The position numbers and the translations under genes were made by a program. Shown here piece by piece: positions 48,956-58,687 of a stretch of DNA of 64,000 bases; within the stretch, counting starts at the first letter, position 1, and every line of letters begins with the position of its first letter. The notes beneath the pieces were generated by a model. The model saw only the letters and a list, made by a program, of their open reading frames with translations, was not told where the DNA came from and ran no database searches. This DNA is from Blastococcus sp. CT_GayMR16 (GTDB taxonomy: Bacteria; Actinomycetota; Actinomycetes; Mycobacteriales; Geodermatophilaceae), in contig NZ_SPQK01000005.1 of the NCBI RefSeq assembly GCF_004570875.1, positions 124,001-188,000 on the forward strand, written 5' to 3'.

Positions 48956-51900
48956 GTGTCAAGCGCGAGCTCATCCCGGCCCTCATCCGCCTCCTCGTCC
49001 TCCGTGGCGGGGTTCGGCACCAACGAGTGGCTGGTCGAGGAGATGTACCAGCAGTACCTCGCCGATCCCGCGAGCGTCGACCAGGCCTGGCACGAGTTCT
49101 TCGCCGACTACCGGCCGGGCAGCCCCGTCGGCGGCGGTGACCGTGAGCAGCCGGTCGCGTCCTCCAACGGCGGCCCGGCCACGCAGAAGGCGGCCGCGGC
49201 GACGTCCTACGCCGGCCCGGCCCCCGAGCGCGAGGTGACGCCGGAGGTGCAGACCCCGAAGGCCGCCGCGCCAGCACCGGCCCAGCCCGCACCGGCCAAG
49301 CCGGCCGAGGCCAAGCCCGCCGAGGCCAAGCCCGCCGAGGCCAAGCCCGCCGAGAGCAAGCCGGCCGAGGCCAAGCCGGCCGAGAGCAAGCCGGCCGAGA
49401 GCAAGCCGGCCGCCAAGACCCCGGCTCCCCCGGTCGCCGCGGGCAAGCAGTCGCCGCTGCGTGGTGCCGCCGCCGCCGTCGTCAAGAACATGAACGTCTC
49501 GCTGACCGTCCCGACGGCGACGAGCGTGCGCGCGGTGCCGGCCAAGCTGCTGGCCGACAACCGCATCGTGATCAACAACCACCTCGCCCGCTCCCGCGGC
49601 GGGAAGATCTCGTTCACCCACCTGATCGGTTACGCACTGGTCCGGGCGCTGGACGACTTCCCGAACATGAACAGCGCCTTCGCCGACGTCGACGGCAAGC
49701 CGGTCCTGGTGCAGCCCGAGCACGTGAACTTCGGCCTGGCCATCGACCTGCCCAAGCCCGACGGCTCCCGGTCGCTCGTCGTCGCCTCGATCAAGGGCGC
49801 CGAGGAGATGGACTTCGCCCAGTTCTGGGCGGCCTACGAGGACATCATCCGTCGCGCCCGCGCCAACAAGCTCACGATGGACGACTTCACGGGCACCACG
49901 ATCAGCCTCACCAACCCGGGCACGCTCGGCACCAACCACTCGGTGCCGCGGCTGACCGCCGGCCAGGGCGCGATCCTCGGTGTCGGCGCGATGGAGTACC
50001 CGGCCGAGTTCCAGGGGATGAACCCCGACGCGCTCACCGAACTGGCCGTGTCGAAGATCATCACGCTCACCTCGACCTACGACCACCGGATCATCCAGGG
50101 CGCTGAGTCCGGCGACTTCCTGCGCCGGCTGCACGGCCTGCTGCTCGGTGACGACGGCTTCTACGACAAGGTCTTCCGCTCGCTGCGGATCCCCTACGAG
50201 CCGGTGCGCTGGATGCCGGACGTGCGGATCAGCCACGAGGGGCAGATCGACAAGGAAGCCCGGGTCATCGAGGTCATCGAGTCCTACCGGCGCAACGGCC
50301 ACCTCATGGCCGACACCGACCCGCTGGAGTTCAAGGTCCGGACCCATCCCGACCTCGACATCCTCGAGCACGGGCTGACCCTCTGGGATCTCGACCGCAA
50401 GTTCCCGGTCGGCGGTTTCGCCGGTGAGCGGCTCATGCCGCTGCGCGACATCCTCGGCGTCCTGCGCAACTCCTACTGCCGCACCGTCGGCGTGGAGTAC
50501 ATGCACATCACCGACCCCGAGGAGCGCGAGTGGCTCCAGCAGCGGGTCGAGGTCAAGCACGAGCAGCCCGACCGGGAGAAGCAGAAGCACGTCCTCGGCC
50601 GGCTGAACGCCGCCGAGGCCTTCGAGACCTTCCTGCAGACGAAGTACGTCGGGCAGAAGCGGTTCAGCCTCGAGGGTGGCGAGTCGGTCATCCCGATCCT
50701 GGACGAGGTGCTGATCGCCGGCACCGACCACGGCCTCGACGAGGTCGCCATCGGCATGGCCCACCGCGGCCGGCTCAACGTCCTCGCCAACGTGCTGGGC
50801 AAGAGCTACGCCAAGATCTTCGGCGAGTTCGAGGGCAACATGGACCCCGGCAGCGTCCAGGGGTCCGGTGACGTCAAGTACCACCTCGGGGCCACCGGCA
50901 CGTTCCGCAACCCGTTCCGCACCGAGGCGGAGATCGCGGTCTCCCTGGCCAGCAACCCCAGCCACCTGGAGACGGTCAACCCGGTGCTCGAGGGCATCGT
51001 CCGCGCGAAGCAGGACATGATCGACAAGGGCGAGCAGGGCTTCACCGTGCTGCCCGTCCTGCTGCACGGCGACTCCGCGTTCGCCGGCCAGGGGGTGGTC
51101 GCCGAGACCCTGAACCTCTCCCAGCTGCGCGGCTACCGCACCGGCGGCACGGTCCACGTGGTCATCAACAACCAGGTCGGCTTCACCACGAGCCCGGCCG
51201 CTGCCCGGTCGAGCCTCTACTCGACCGACGTCGCCCGGATGATCGGTGCGCCGGTCTTCCACGTGAACGGCGACGACCCCGAGGCCTGCGTCCGGGTGGC
51301 GCGGCTGGCCGTGGAGTACCGCCAGTCGTTCAAGAAGGACGTCGTCATCGACCTCGTCTGCTACCGCCGGCGCGGGCACAACGAGGGCGACGACCCCTCG
51401 ATGACCCAGCCGCTGATGTACGACATCATCGACCGCAAGCGTTCGGTCCGGAAGCTCTACACCGAGGCGCTGGTGGGCCGTGGCGACATCACGCTGGCCG
51501 AGGCCGAGGAAGCGCTGAAGGACTACCGCGGGCAGCTCGAGCGGGCCTTCGCCGAGACCCACGACGCGCAGGAGACGTCCAAGCCGCGGCCGGTCATGGA
51601 CCCCCGCACGCCGCAGGAGGCCACGGTCCGGACGGCGATCACGCCCGAGGTCCTCAAGACCATCGGCGACGCGCACGTCTCCTTCCCGCCGGACTTCACC
51701 CCGCACCCGAAGCTCCAGAAGATGCTGGAGAAGCGTGCGGCGATGGCCAGCGAGGGCGGCATCGACTGGGCCATGGGCGAGCTACTCGCCTTCGGGTCGC
51801 TGCTGATGGAGGGCGTGCCGGTCCGGCTCGCCGGTCAGGACTCCCGGCGCGGCACGTTCGTGCAGCGCCACTCGGTGCTCATCGACCGGGAGACCGCCGG

Positions 51901-52801
51901 GGAGTACACGCCGCTGGCCAACCTGACGCCGGACCAGGCCAAGTTCTTCGTCTACGACTCGCTGCTGAGCGAGTACGCCGCGCTCGGCTTCGAGTACGGC
52001 TACTCGGTGGCCAACCAGAAGGCGCTCGTCCTCTGGGAGGCGCAGTTCGGCGACTTCGTCGACGGCGCCCAGATGGTGATCGACGAGTTCATCAGCTCCG
52101 GCGAGGCCAAGTGGGGCCAGCGCTCCGGCGTGGTCATGCTGCTCCCGCACGGCCTGGAAGGTCAGGGGCCCGACCACTCCAGCGGCCGGATCGAGCGGTT
52201 CCTGCAGCTGTCGGCCGAGAACAACATGACCGTGGCCAACTGCTCGACCCCCGCCAACTACTTCCACCTGCTCCGCCGCCAGGCCCTCTCGGACGTGCAC
52301 CGGCCGCTGGTCGTGTTCACGCCGAAGTCGCTCCTGCGGGCCAAGGCCGCGGTCAGTGCGGTCGCCGACTTCACCGAGGAGAACTTCCGGCCGGTGCTGC
52401 CCGACACCGGGGTCGGCGGGGAGCCGCTGGACGACAGCGCGGTGCGTCGCGTCCTCCTGTGCAGCGGGAAGGTCGCCTACGACCTGATGGCTCACCGGGA
52501 GTCCGAGGGCACCGCCGACGTCGCGGTCGTCCGGGTCGAGCAGCTCTATCCGCTGCCGACCGAGCAGATCAACGAGCAGCTCGAGCGCTACCCGAACGCC
52601 ACCGACGTCGTCTGGGTGCAGGAAGAGCCGATGAACATGGGCGCGTGGCAGTTCATGGCCGTCAACCTGCCGGAGGACCTGCCCGAGGGCCGCACCTTCC
52701 GCCGGGTCAGCCGCAAGGCGTCGGCCAGCCCGGCCGTCGGGTCGGCCAAGGTGCACGAGGTCGAGCAGCGTCAGCTGGTCGCCGAGGCCTACGCGGACTG
52801 A
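48956..52801 (+). CDS. kgd: multifunctional 2-oxoglutarate dehydrogenase E1 / 2-oxoglutarate decarboxylase (Kgd)
   Basis: TCA-cycle thiamine-diphosphate enzyme of actinobacterial type, joining an E2-like acyltransferase domain to an E1o domain in a 1281-residue chain. N-terminal [19 protein letters not shown] (about 20-38); then a low-complexity linker of [10 protein letters not shown] repeats (about 112-156). E2-like region contains [16 protein letters not shown] and [20 protein letters not shown]1 part: [32 protein letters not shown] (ThDP region) and the C-terminal [19 protein letters not shown]. In mycobacteria the N terminus mediates GarA inhibition; that is family knowledge. GTG 48956 matches the known N terminus. 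Confidence 0.97.
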   Translation: MSSASSSRPSSASSSSVAGFGTNEWLVEEMYQQYLADPASVDQAWHEFFADYRPGSPVGGGDREQPVASSNGGPATQKAAAATSYAGPAPEREVTPEVQTPKAAAPAPAQPAPAKPAEAKPAEAKPAEAKPAESKPAEAKPAESKPAESKPAAKTPAPPVAAGKQSPLRGAAAAVVKNMNVSLTVPTATSVRAVPAKLLADNRIVINNHLARSRGGKISFTHLIGYALVRALDDFPNMNSAFADVDGKPVLVQPEHVNFGLAIDLPKPDGSRSLVVASIKGAEEMDFAQFWAAYEDIIRRARANKLTMDDFTGTTISLTNPGTLGTNHSVPRLTAGQGAILGVGAMEYPAEFQGMNPDALTELAVSKIITLTSTYDHRIIQGAESGDFLRRLHGLLLGDDGFYDKVFRSLRIPYEPVRWMPDVRISHEGQIDKEARVIEVIESYRRNGHLMADTDPLEFKVRTHPDLDILEHGLTLWDLDRKFPVGGFAGERLMPLRDILGVLRNSYCRTVGVEYMHITDPEEREWLQQRVEVKHEQPDREKQKHVLGRLNAAEAFETFLQTKYVGQKRFSLEGGESVIPILDEVLIAGTDHGLDEVAIGMAHRGRLNVLANVLGKSYAKIFGEFEGNMDPGSVQGSGDVKYHLGATGTFRNPFRTEAEIAVSLASNPSHLETVNPVLEGIVRAKQDMIDKGEQGFTVLPVLLHGDSAFAGQGVVAETLNLSQLRGYRTGGTVHVVINNQVGFTTSPAAARSSLYSTDVARMIGAPVFHVNGDDPEACVRVARLAVEYRQSFKKDVVIDLVCYRRRGHNEGDDPSMTQPLMYDIIDRKRSVRKLYTEALVGRGDITLAEAEEALKDYRGQLERAFAETHDAQETSKPRPVMDPRTPQEATVRTAITPEVLKTIGDAHVSFPPDFTPHPKLQKMLEKRAAMASEGGIDWAMGELLAFGSLLMEGVPVRLAGQDSRRGTFVQRHSVLIDRETAGEYTPLANLTPDQAKFFVYDSLLSEYAALGFEYGYSVANQKALVLWEAQFGDFVDGAQMVIDEFISSGEAKWGQRSGVVMLLPHGLEGQGPDHSSGRIERFLQLSAENNMTVANCSTPANYFHLLRRQALSDVHRPLVVFTPKSLLRAKAAVSAVADFTEENFRPVLPDTGVGGEPLDDSAVRRVLLCSGKVAYDLMAHRESEGTADVAVVRVEQLYPLPTEQINEQLERYPNATDVVWVQEEPMNMGAWQFMAVNLPEDLPEGRTFRRVSRKASASPAVGSAKVHEVEQRQLVAEAYAD

Positions 52802-52807
52802 CGGCGC

Positions 52808-52990
52808 ATGTACTTCACCGACCGCGGGCTGGAGGAGCTGGCGAACCGGCGGGGCGAGGAGCAGGTCACCCTCGCCTGGCTGGCCGACCAGATGCAGGCC
52901 TTCGTCGACGAGTTCCCCGACTTCGAGGTCCCGGTCGAACGGCTGGCCACCTGGCTGGCCCGCGGCGGTACCGACGACGTCGACGAGTGA
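52808..52990 (+). CDS. DUF6104 family small protein
   Basis: 60-residue protein, start MYFTDRGLEELANRRGEEQV, acidic end GTDDVDE, mostly helical with an FPDFEVPVERLATWLAR segment. Matches the small actinobacterial family regularly encoded immediately after kgd, as here (6-bp gap). Function unknown; it may act on the dehydrogenase complex or merely be co-transcribed. Its stop overlaps the ATPase GTG (GTGA). Confidence 0.75.
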   Translation: MYFTDRGLEELANRRGEEQVTLAWLADQMQAFVDEFPDFEVPVERLATWLARGGTDDVDE

Positions 52991-53715
52991 CCCCTGAGCT
53001 GCCGCTCGCGCGGGTGACCGTGCGATCTGCCGTCCGCGATCCGGACGAGTGGTACTGGCAGCTCCCCGCCGTCGCCCAGTTGCGGGACGAGGGCATGGCC
53101 CTGGCGCCGGTCACCGTGCTGGTGGGCGAGAACGGCAGCGGGAAGTCCACGCTCGTCGAGGGGATCGCCCGGGCCTGGCAGGAGCTGCTGACCGCGCAGG
53201 TGCACCACTGGGCGCCGGAGCCGTCGGCGGAGGACGCCGCCCTGTGGCGGGCCCTGTGGTTGGAGACGGCCTACCCGCGGCCGCAGGGCGGCATCTTCCT
53301 TCGGGCCGAGTCGATGCACGAACTGTTCGCGTCCGTCGACCGCACGGCGTTCGAGCTGCGTGCTTTCGACGGCGTCCCGCTCAACACCCGCTCCCACGGG
53401 GAGGGCTTCCTCGCCTTCCTCGAATCACGGGTCACCGAGCGCGGGCTGTGGATCCTCGACGAGCCCGAGTCGGCACTGTCCTTCCGCTCGTGCCTGCGAC
53501 TTCTCGCGCTGATGCACGGGATGACCGCCGCCGGCTCCCAGGTGCTGCTCGCCACCCACTCCCCGGTGCTCGCGGCGCTCCCCGGCGCGACGGTGTACGA
53601 GCTCGACGGGTCGGGCTTCGCACCGCGGCAGTGGGGCGACCTCGATCTCGTGCAGGACTGGCAGGCGTTCTTCGACGACCCGGCGCGGCTCCTGCACCAC
53701 CTCCTGGACGACTGA
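52987..53715 (+). CDS. predicted ATPase (COG3910-like AAA/ABC fold)
   Basis: 242 residues. Walker A VLVGENGSGKSTLVEG near 46-60, Walker B RGLWILDEPESALSF, and ATHSPVLAALPGA (H-loop). A signature motif like that of ABC proteins is present only weakly (NTRSHGEGFLAFL). No transmembrane region. This matches single-domain ABC-fold ATPases annotated as AAA family; role unknown. GTG start overlaps the DUF6104 stop, so kgd-DUF6104-ATPase are likely one operon. Confidence 0.82.
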   Translation: MTPELPLARVTVRSAVRDPDEWYWQLPAVAQLRDEGMALAPVTVLVGENGSGKSTLVEGIARAWQELLTAQVHHWAPEPSAEDAALWRALWLETAYPRPQGGIFLRAESMHELFASVDRTAFELRAFDGVPLNTRSHGEGFLAFLESRVTERGLWILDEPESALSFRSCLRLLALMHGMTAAGSQVLLATHSPVLAALPGATVYELDGSGFAPRQWGDLDLVQDWQAFFDDPARLLHHLLDD

Positions 53716-53831
53716 GAGCCACGCCCGACGGCCGACCACGCGTGCCCCTCCCCCGGCAGCAAGGCGGGCCCTGTGGCTCGGCGTGCTCCCGGCCGCCCGC
53801 GCCCTGGTCGCCCGGCGACTGCCCGGTGAAG

Positions 53832-53887
53832 AAGGGGCCCCTCCTCCCCACCCTTCGCACGCTCAGCGCAGGCCCGGGACGGGCCAC
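53832..53887 (+). repeat. structured dispersed repeat, copy B
   Basis: About 57-bp copy sharing the core CCTTCGCACGCTC and GGGACGGGCCAC end with copy A (60751-60807). Arms GGCCC (53836-53840) and GGGCC (53881-53885) pair. A second hairpin, GTGCGC/GCGCAC with flanking CACCT/AGGTG, follows at 53885-53918. It lies 116 bp behind the ATPase gene, in a 221-bp interval that otherwise shows nothing. Confidence 0.6.
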
Positions 53888-53936
53888 CTCGGTGCGCCTC
53901 CCTCGCGCACGGCAGGTGTAGCGGGACCCTCTGTGC

Positions 53937-54650
53937 GTGCTCGGTCACTCGCATGCCCTCTCGGGTCTCGCCGCGGGCGCCGCGACGCTGCCCTGGGCGC
54001 CCGTGCACGGCACCGTCTCCCAGGTCGCCTGGGTCGCCGCCGTCGGCGGGTTCGCCATGCTCCCCGACCTCGACCACTCGGGCTCGACGGTCTCCGACAT
54101 GTGGGGTCCGGTCACCGACGTCCCCTCCGGCGCCATCGGCCGGCTCGCACAGGGCCACCGGTGGGGCACGCACGACGCCGTCCTCGGTCCGCTCGCGTTC
54201 GGGGCACTGGCGGTCGCCGCCGCCGGCGCCTTCTGGTCCAGCCTCCTGCTCATGGCTCTCGCCATCGGCCTGGCGTTGCGCGCCCTGAACTTCGCCATCC
54301 CGGGGCGCGTGGAGAACACCGTCGTCGGCAACCTCGTGCTGTCCTGGGGAGGCGCGTGGCTGCTGCTCGACCACAGTCCCAACCCTGGCTGGCTGCCCTG
54401 GGCCGTGGCCCTCGGCTGTCTCACCCACATCGCGGGCGACGCGCTGACCACCGCGGGCATCCCGGTGCCCCTGATCTGGATCGTCAGGCGCTGCCGGCTG
54501 AAGCTGCTGCCCATCCGGACCGGCAACATCGTGGAGAAGGCTTTGCTCGTGCCGCTCTTCCTGGCAGCCACGGTCCTGTGCATCTACCTCAACACCGAAG
54601 CGCGCACGGCGCTCGACCCGCTGGTCGAGCGCATCCTCAGCCTCGGATAA
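53937..54650 (+). CDS. YdjM-like putative membrane-bound metal-dependent hydrolase
   Basis: 237 residues, about five transmembrane helices. Metal-ligand motifs typical of the YdjM/DUF457 family: N-terminal GHSHALSGLAAG, AMLPDLDHSGST, AQGHRWGTHDAVLG and THIAGDALTTAGIP. In Gram-negatives such a gene is SOS-induced; no LexA-like box is evident here. GTG start, TTG and weak RBS nearby, so the N terminus is somewhat uncertain. Substrate unknown. Confidence 0.8.
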   Translation: MLGHSHALSGLAAGAATLPWAPVHGTVSQVAWVAAVGGFAMLPDLDHSGSTVSDMWGPVTDVPSGAIGRLAQGHRWGTHDAVLGPLAFGALAVAAAGAFWSSLLLMALAIGLALRALNFAIPGRVENTVVGNLVLSWGGAWLLLDHSPNPGWLPWAVALGCLTHIAGDALTTAGIPVPLIWIVRRCRLKLLPIRTGNIVEKALLVPLFLAATVLCIYLNTEARTALDPLVERILSLG

Positions 54651-54691
54651 CCCGTTCGCCGGAACCGGCCGCTCCCCCGCAGACTCGTGGT

Positions 54692-55879
54692 GTGGAACGC
54701 CTCTCCGACCGGCTCCTGAACTGGGCCAGCATCCTTGACGACGTCACTCTCCGGCAGGCTGAGAACACCGCCTCGTTGCCCTTCATCCATCCGCACGTGG
54801 CGCTGATGCCCGACGCCCACCTGGGCAAGGGTGCGACTGTCGGCTCGGTGCTGCCGACCCGCGCGGCGATCATCCCCGCGGCGGTCGGCGTCGACATCGG
54901 CTGCGGCATGATCGCCGTCCGCACGCCCTGGTCCGTGGACGAGGTGCGCGCCCGTGGCTCCCTGGCGCCGCTGCGCGGGGACATCGAGCGCGCCGTCCCG
55001 CTGTCGGCCGGGAAGTACAACCGGAAGCTCACCGCATCCGCGCGACGGCGCGTGGACGAGCTGGAGGACGTCGCCGACGAGCTCGGCACCCACGTGCTCC
55101 CGGCGGTCATCGGGGCCACCCCGAACTGGCAGCTGCAGCTGGGCAGCCTCGGCTCGGGGAATCACTTCATCGAGGTCACCGCCGACGAGCAGGACCGGGT
55201 GTGGCTGTTCCTGCACTCCGGCAGCCGCGGCGTCGGCAACAAGATCGCCATGCGGCACATCGCGATCGCGCGGAAGCGGGCCGAGCGGGACCGGCTGGAC
55301 CTGCCCGACCGTGACCTCGCGTGGCTCGACGAGGGGACGGCGGAGTTCGACCAGTACATCGCCGAGCTGCGGTGGGCGCAGCACTTCGCCCTGCTCAACC
55401 GCGACGAGATGATGGACCGCGTCGCCGGGTGCCTCGCCGTGCACATGCGCGTCGGGGAGACGCCCGAGCTCGAGCGGATCCAGTGCCATCACAACTTCAC
55501 CCAGCGCGAGACGCACGACGGTGTCGACCTGTGGGTGTCGCGCAAGGGTGCGATCGAGGCGAGGAAGGGACAGGACGGCTTGATCCCCGGTTCCATGGGG
55601 ACGGCGAGCTACGTCGTCTCAGGCCTGGGCAACCCGCTGTCGCTGAACTCCTCCCCGCACGGGGCGGGCCGCGCGTACTCGCGCAGCAGGGCGCGGAAGA
55701 CCTTCACCCGGGCCCAGCTGGAGGAGTCGATGGCCGGGATCGAGTGGCGGCACAGCGACGTCTTCCTGGACGAGAGCCCCGCTGCGTACAAGCCCATCGA
55801 CACCGTGATGGAGGACGCGAAGGACCTCGTCGAGGTGCGGCACACGCTGCGGCAGCTGGTCAACGTCAAGGGCGACTGA
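54692..55879 (+). CDS. rtcB: RtcB-type RNA ligase (3'-phosphate/5'-OH)
   Basis: GTP- and Mn-dependent ligation of RNA 3'-phosphate or 2',3'-cyclic-phosphate ends to 5'-OH. 395 residues. Metal/GTP sites: LMPDAHLGKGATVG, GVDIGCGMIAVRT (Cys ligand), FLHSGSRGVGN, CHHNFTQRE, GSMGTASYVVSG and the guanylated His in SPHGAGRAYSR. GTG start. No archease, rtcA or rtcR neighbour is present, so its repair partner and regulation are not visible here. Confidence 0.95.
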   Translation: MERLSDRLLNWASILDDVTLRQAENTASLPFIHPHVALMPDAHLGKGATVGSVLPTRAAIIPAAVGVDIGCGMIAVRTPWSVDEVRARGSLAPLRGDIERAVPLSAGKYNRKLTASARRRVDELEDVADELGTHVLPAVIGATPNWQLQLGSLGSGNHFIEVTADEQDRVWLFLHSGSRGVGNKIAMRHIAIARKRAERDRLDLPDRDLAWLDEGTAEFDQYIAELRWAQHFALLNRDEMMDRVAGCLAVHMRVGETPELERIQCHHNFTQRETHDGVDLWVSRKGAIEARKGQDGLIPGSMGTASYVVSGLGNPLSLNSSPHGAGRAYSRSRARKTFTRAQLEESMAGIEWRHSDVFLDESPAAYKPIDTVMEDAKDLVEVRHTLRQLVNVKGD

Positions 55880-55904
55880 GCGCGCCCACTACGGTGCCTT
55901 CCTT

Positions 55905-57242
55905 GTGACGGCCGTCTCCGCATCGCCCCGGCTCGGGCGCGGTACGCATGTGGGCTACGCGCTGGGGTCGATCGGGACGGCGGCCTTCGGCACCGTGCCG
56001 GGGCTGCTGCTCCTCTACTACCTGACCGACGTCCTCGGCGTCGCCGCGGGGATCGCCGGGCTGGTGGTGTTCGCCCCGAAGGCCTGGGACGTCGTCCTCA
56101 ACCCGTGGATCGGCAACCGCTCCGACCGCACGGAGAGCCGCTGGGGTCCCCGGCGGCCGTGGATGCTGGCCGGGGGGCTCGCCCTGCCGCCGCTGTTCGT
56201 GCTGGTCTTCGCCGGCCCGAGCACTCCACCGGCGCTGGCGGCTGTCTGGGTCGCGGGCACCTTCCTCCTGGCGGCGACCGCTTACGGCTGCTTCCAGGTG
56301 CCCTACGTCGCGCAGCCCGCGGAGATCACCGACGACCCGGGCGAGCGGGCGACGCTGATGTCCTGGCGGGTGGCCGCCCTCGCACTCGGCATCCTGCTGG
56401 CCGGCGCGGGTGCCCCGGCGGTCGTCGACGCGTTCGGGAGCGGGCGCGGCGGCTACCTGGCCATGGCGGTGTTCGTCGCGCTCCTGCTGGCCCTCGGGAT
56501 GCTCGGCGCGGTGGTCGGCACCCGCTCCGCCGCGACGCTGACCCGGACGCGGAGCGAGGGCCGGCTGCTCGAGACCCTCGCCGTGGCCTGGCGGGTGCGT
56601 CCGTTCCGGGTGCTGCTGATCGGCTTCGTCGTCCAGGCCCTGGGCATCGGCGTGATGCTCGCCGGCGTCCCGTACTACTCCGAGCAGGTCCTGGGAGACC
56701 CCGACGCCGGGACGCTCCTGTTCGTCGCCCTCGTGGCGCCGGCCATCCTCGTCATGCCGTTGTGGCTGCGCTTCAGCCGGCGGCGGGGGAAGCGGACCGG
56801 CCTCCTGGCCGCGTCCCTGCTGTTCGCCGCGGCCGCGGGTCTGCTCCTGGTCGTGCAGCACGGCCAGACGGCCGCGGCGATCCCGCTCGTGGTCGTGGTG
56901 GGGATCGGTTACGCCGGGATGCAGATGTTCCCGCTGGCGATGCTCCCCGACGTGATCGCCGCCGACGAGGCATCCTCCGGCGCACGCCGGGCGGGTGTCT
57001 TCACCGGCGTGTGGACGGCGGCCGAGACCCTCGGGCTCGCCGTCGGGCCCGGCCTCCTCGGTGGACTTCTCGCCCTGGCCGGTTACGTGTCCTCCACCGG
57101 GGACGACGTCGCCCAGTCCGGCACCGCCGTGACGGCCGTGCGCATCGGCTTCACGGTCCTCCCGGCCCTGCTGGTCCTGGCCGCGGTGCCCGTGTTCGCC
57201 CGCTACCGGCTCGACCCCGTCCCCGAGGAGGACCACGCGTGA
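55905..57242 (+). CDS. GPH-family sugar/cation MFS transporter
   Basis: 445 residues, about 12 helices. The glycoside-pentoside-hexuronide hallmark DVVLNPWIGNRSDRTESRWG follows helix 2, and CFQVPYVAQPAEITDDPGER is typical of the family's helix 4-5 loop. Family members carry glycosides or hexuronides with a cation. Here it is coupled by GTGA overlap to a PLP-dependent decarboxylase, so the natural cargo may be an amino-acid-like or lipid-like compound; that is inference. Confidence 0.88.
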   Translation: MTAVSASPRLGRGTHVGYALGSIGTAAFGTVPGLLLLYYLTDVLGVAAGIAGLVVFAPKAWDVVLNPWIGNRSDRTESRWGPRRPWMLAGGLALPPLFVLVFAGPSTPPALAAVWVAGTFLLAATAYGCFQVPYVAQPAEITDDPGERATLMSWRVAALALGILLAGAGAPAVVDAFGSGRGGYLAMAVFVALLLALGMLGAVVGTRSAATLTRTRSEGRLLETLAVAWRVRPFRVLLIGFVVQALGIGVMLAGVPYYSEQVLGDPDAGTLLFVALVAPAILVMPLWLRFSRRRGKRTGLLAASLLFAAAAGLLLVVQHGQTAAAIPLVVVVGIGYAGMQMFPLAMLPDVIAADEASSGARRAGVFTGVWTAAETLGLAVGPGLLGGLLALAGYVSSTGDDVAQSGTAVTAVRIGFTVLPALLVLAAVPVFARYRLDPVPEEDHA

Positions 57243-58687
57243 GTCCGCAGGACGTCCTGACCGAGCTGACCGCGCTGCAGGCCGGCGACGTCCCGACCCA
57301 CGGCGGGGCCACCATGGCCTACGTCTACGACTCCGGACGCGTCGACATCGAGGAGCTGGCGGCGGCCGCCCAGGCCGCCTTCCAGTGGACCAACGCCCTC
57401 GACCCCACCGCCTTCCCGAGCGTCGCGCGCATCGAGAACGACCTGGTCGGTGCGGCACTGGCGCTGCTCGGCGGCGGACCCACCGCCGTCGGCTCGCTGA
57501 CCAGCGGCGGCACCGAGAGCTGCCTGCTTGCCGTGCTCGCCGCCCGGGAGAGGTGGCGCGCGAACGGCGGCGCCGGCCGCCCACGCCTCCTCCTGCCGGT
57601 CACGGCGCACGCCGCCTTCCGCAAGGCCGCCCACCTGTTCGACCTGGAGGTGGTCGACGTCCCGGTGGACCCGGTCACGTGCCGGGCGGACGTCGCCGCG
57701 GTCGGCGACCGCCTGGACGAACGGACGGCGCTGGTGGTGGTGAGCGCCCCGTCGTACCCGCACGGCGTGCTCGACCCGGTCGGCGAGGTCGCCGCGCTGG
57801 CCGCCGCGGCGGGGGTGCCCTGTCACGTCGACGCCTGCATCGGCGGCTGGATCCTGCCGTTCCTGGACGACGTCCCGGAGCCCTTCGACCTGTCGGTGCC
57901 CGGCGTGACGTCGCTGTCGGTCGACCTGCACAAGTACGGCTACGCCCCCAAGGGCGTCTCGGTGCTCCTGGCCGCCACCCCGGAGCTGCGGCAGGCCCAC
58001 TGGTTCTCGACCGCCGGCTGGCCCGGCTACCCGGTGGTGAACCCGACGCTCGCGGGCACCCGGCCGGCCGGGGCCATGGCCGCCGCCTGGGCGGTCCACC
58101 GGCTGCTGGGCACCGACGGCTACCGCGAGCTGGCGGGGCAGGCGCACGAGGCGACGCTGGCGCTGGTGCGCGGCATCGCCGACATCCCCGGGATCCGGGT
58201 GGTCGGGCAGCCCGTGGCGACCCTCGTCGCGGTGGCCGAGGACGGTGCGGACGGGGTCGACGTGCTGAACCTCGCCGACGAGATGACCGCTCGCGGCTGG
58301 TTGCTGCAGCCCCAGCCGCCGTTCGCCCAGCCCGGCGGAGACCTGCCCGCGACGCTGCACCTGACCGTGACCGGGGCGACCGCCGGCCGCGTTCCCGCGC
58401 TGCTCGCCGACCTGACCGCGGCCGCCCGGGCCGCCGCGGCGCTCCCCCGGCCGGTCGCCGATCCGGAGCTCGTGGCCGCCGCCGCGACGATCGACCCGGC
58501 GACGCTGACCGTGGCGGAGGTCGACGCCCTGCTGGAGGTCGCGGGGGTGGGCGGCGGCCGGCTGCCCGAACGCATGGCGCCGGTGCACGCCCTGGTCGCC
58601 GCACTCCCCCGTCCCGTGGCCGAGCGGCTGCTCTCCGGCGTCCTCGACCTGGTCTACCGGCCCGCGGTCGAACCGACTAGACCGTGA
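57239..58687 (+). CDS. PLP-dependent decarboxylase/aldolase of the group II / sphingosine-phosphate-lyase-like family
   Basis: 482 residues. LTSGGTESCLLAVLAARERW binds PLP phosphate; HVDACIGGWILPFLD supplies the ring-stacking Asp; Schiff-base Lys in SVDLHKYGYAPKGVS. The sequence lies closer to sphingosine-1-phosphate lyase and related amino-acid decarboxylases than to glutamate decarboxylase. A sphingolipid source is not evident in this organism, so the true substrate is open. The C terminus has a 60-residue Ala-rich extension. It converges on malic enzyme with an 11-bp overlap. Confidence 0.85.
   Translation: MSPQDVLTELTALQAGDVPTHGGATMAYVYDSGRVDIEELAAAAQAAFQWTNALDPTAFPSVARIENDLVGAALALLGGGPTAVGSLTSGGTESCLLAVLAARERWRANGGAGRPRLLLPVTAHAAFRKAAHLFDLEVVDVPVDPVTCRADVAAVGDRLDERTALVVVSAPSYPHGVLDPVGEVAALAAAAGVPCHVDACIGGWILPFLDDVPEPFDLSVPGVTSLSVDLHKYGYAPKGVSVLLAATPELRQAHWFSTAGWPGYPVVNPTLAGTRPAGAMAAAWAVHRLLGTDGYRELAGQAHEATLALVRGIADIPGIRVVGQPVATLVAVAEDGADGVDVLNLADEMTARGWLLQPQPPFAQPGGDLPATLHLTVTGATAGRVPALLADLTAAARAAAALPRPVADPELVAAAATIDPATLTVAEVDALLEVAGVGGGRLPERMAPVHALVAALPRPVAERLLSGVLDLVYRPAVEPTRP

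Noticed and set aside
49290-49425. 15-bp repeats resembling a minisatellite or CRISPR
   Set aside because: In-frame AKPAE linker of Kgd without spacers.
48983-51706. 907-codon frame antisense to kgd
   Set aside because: Low-complexity antisense of a well-conserved gene; no motif.
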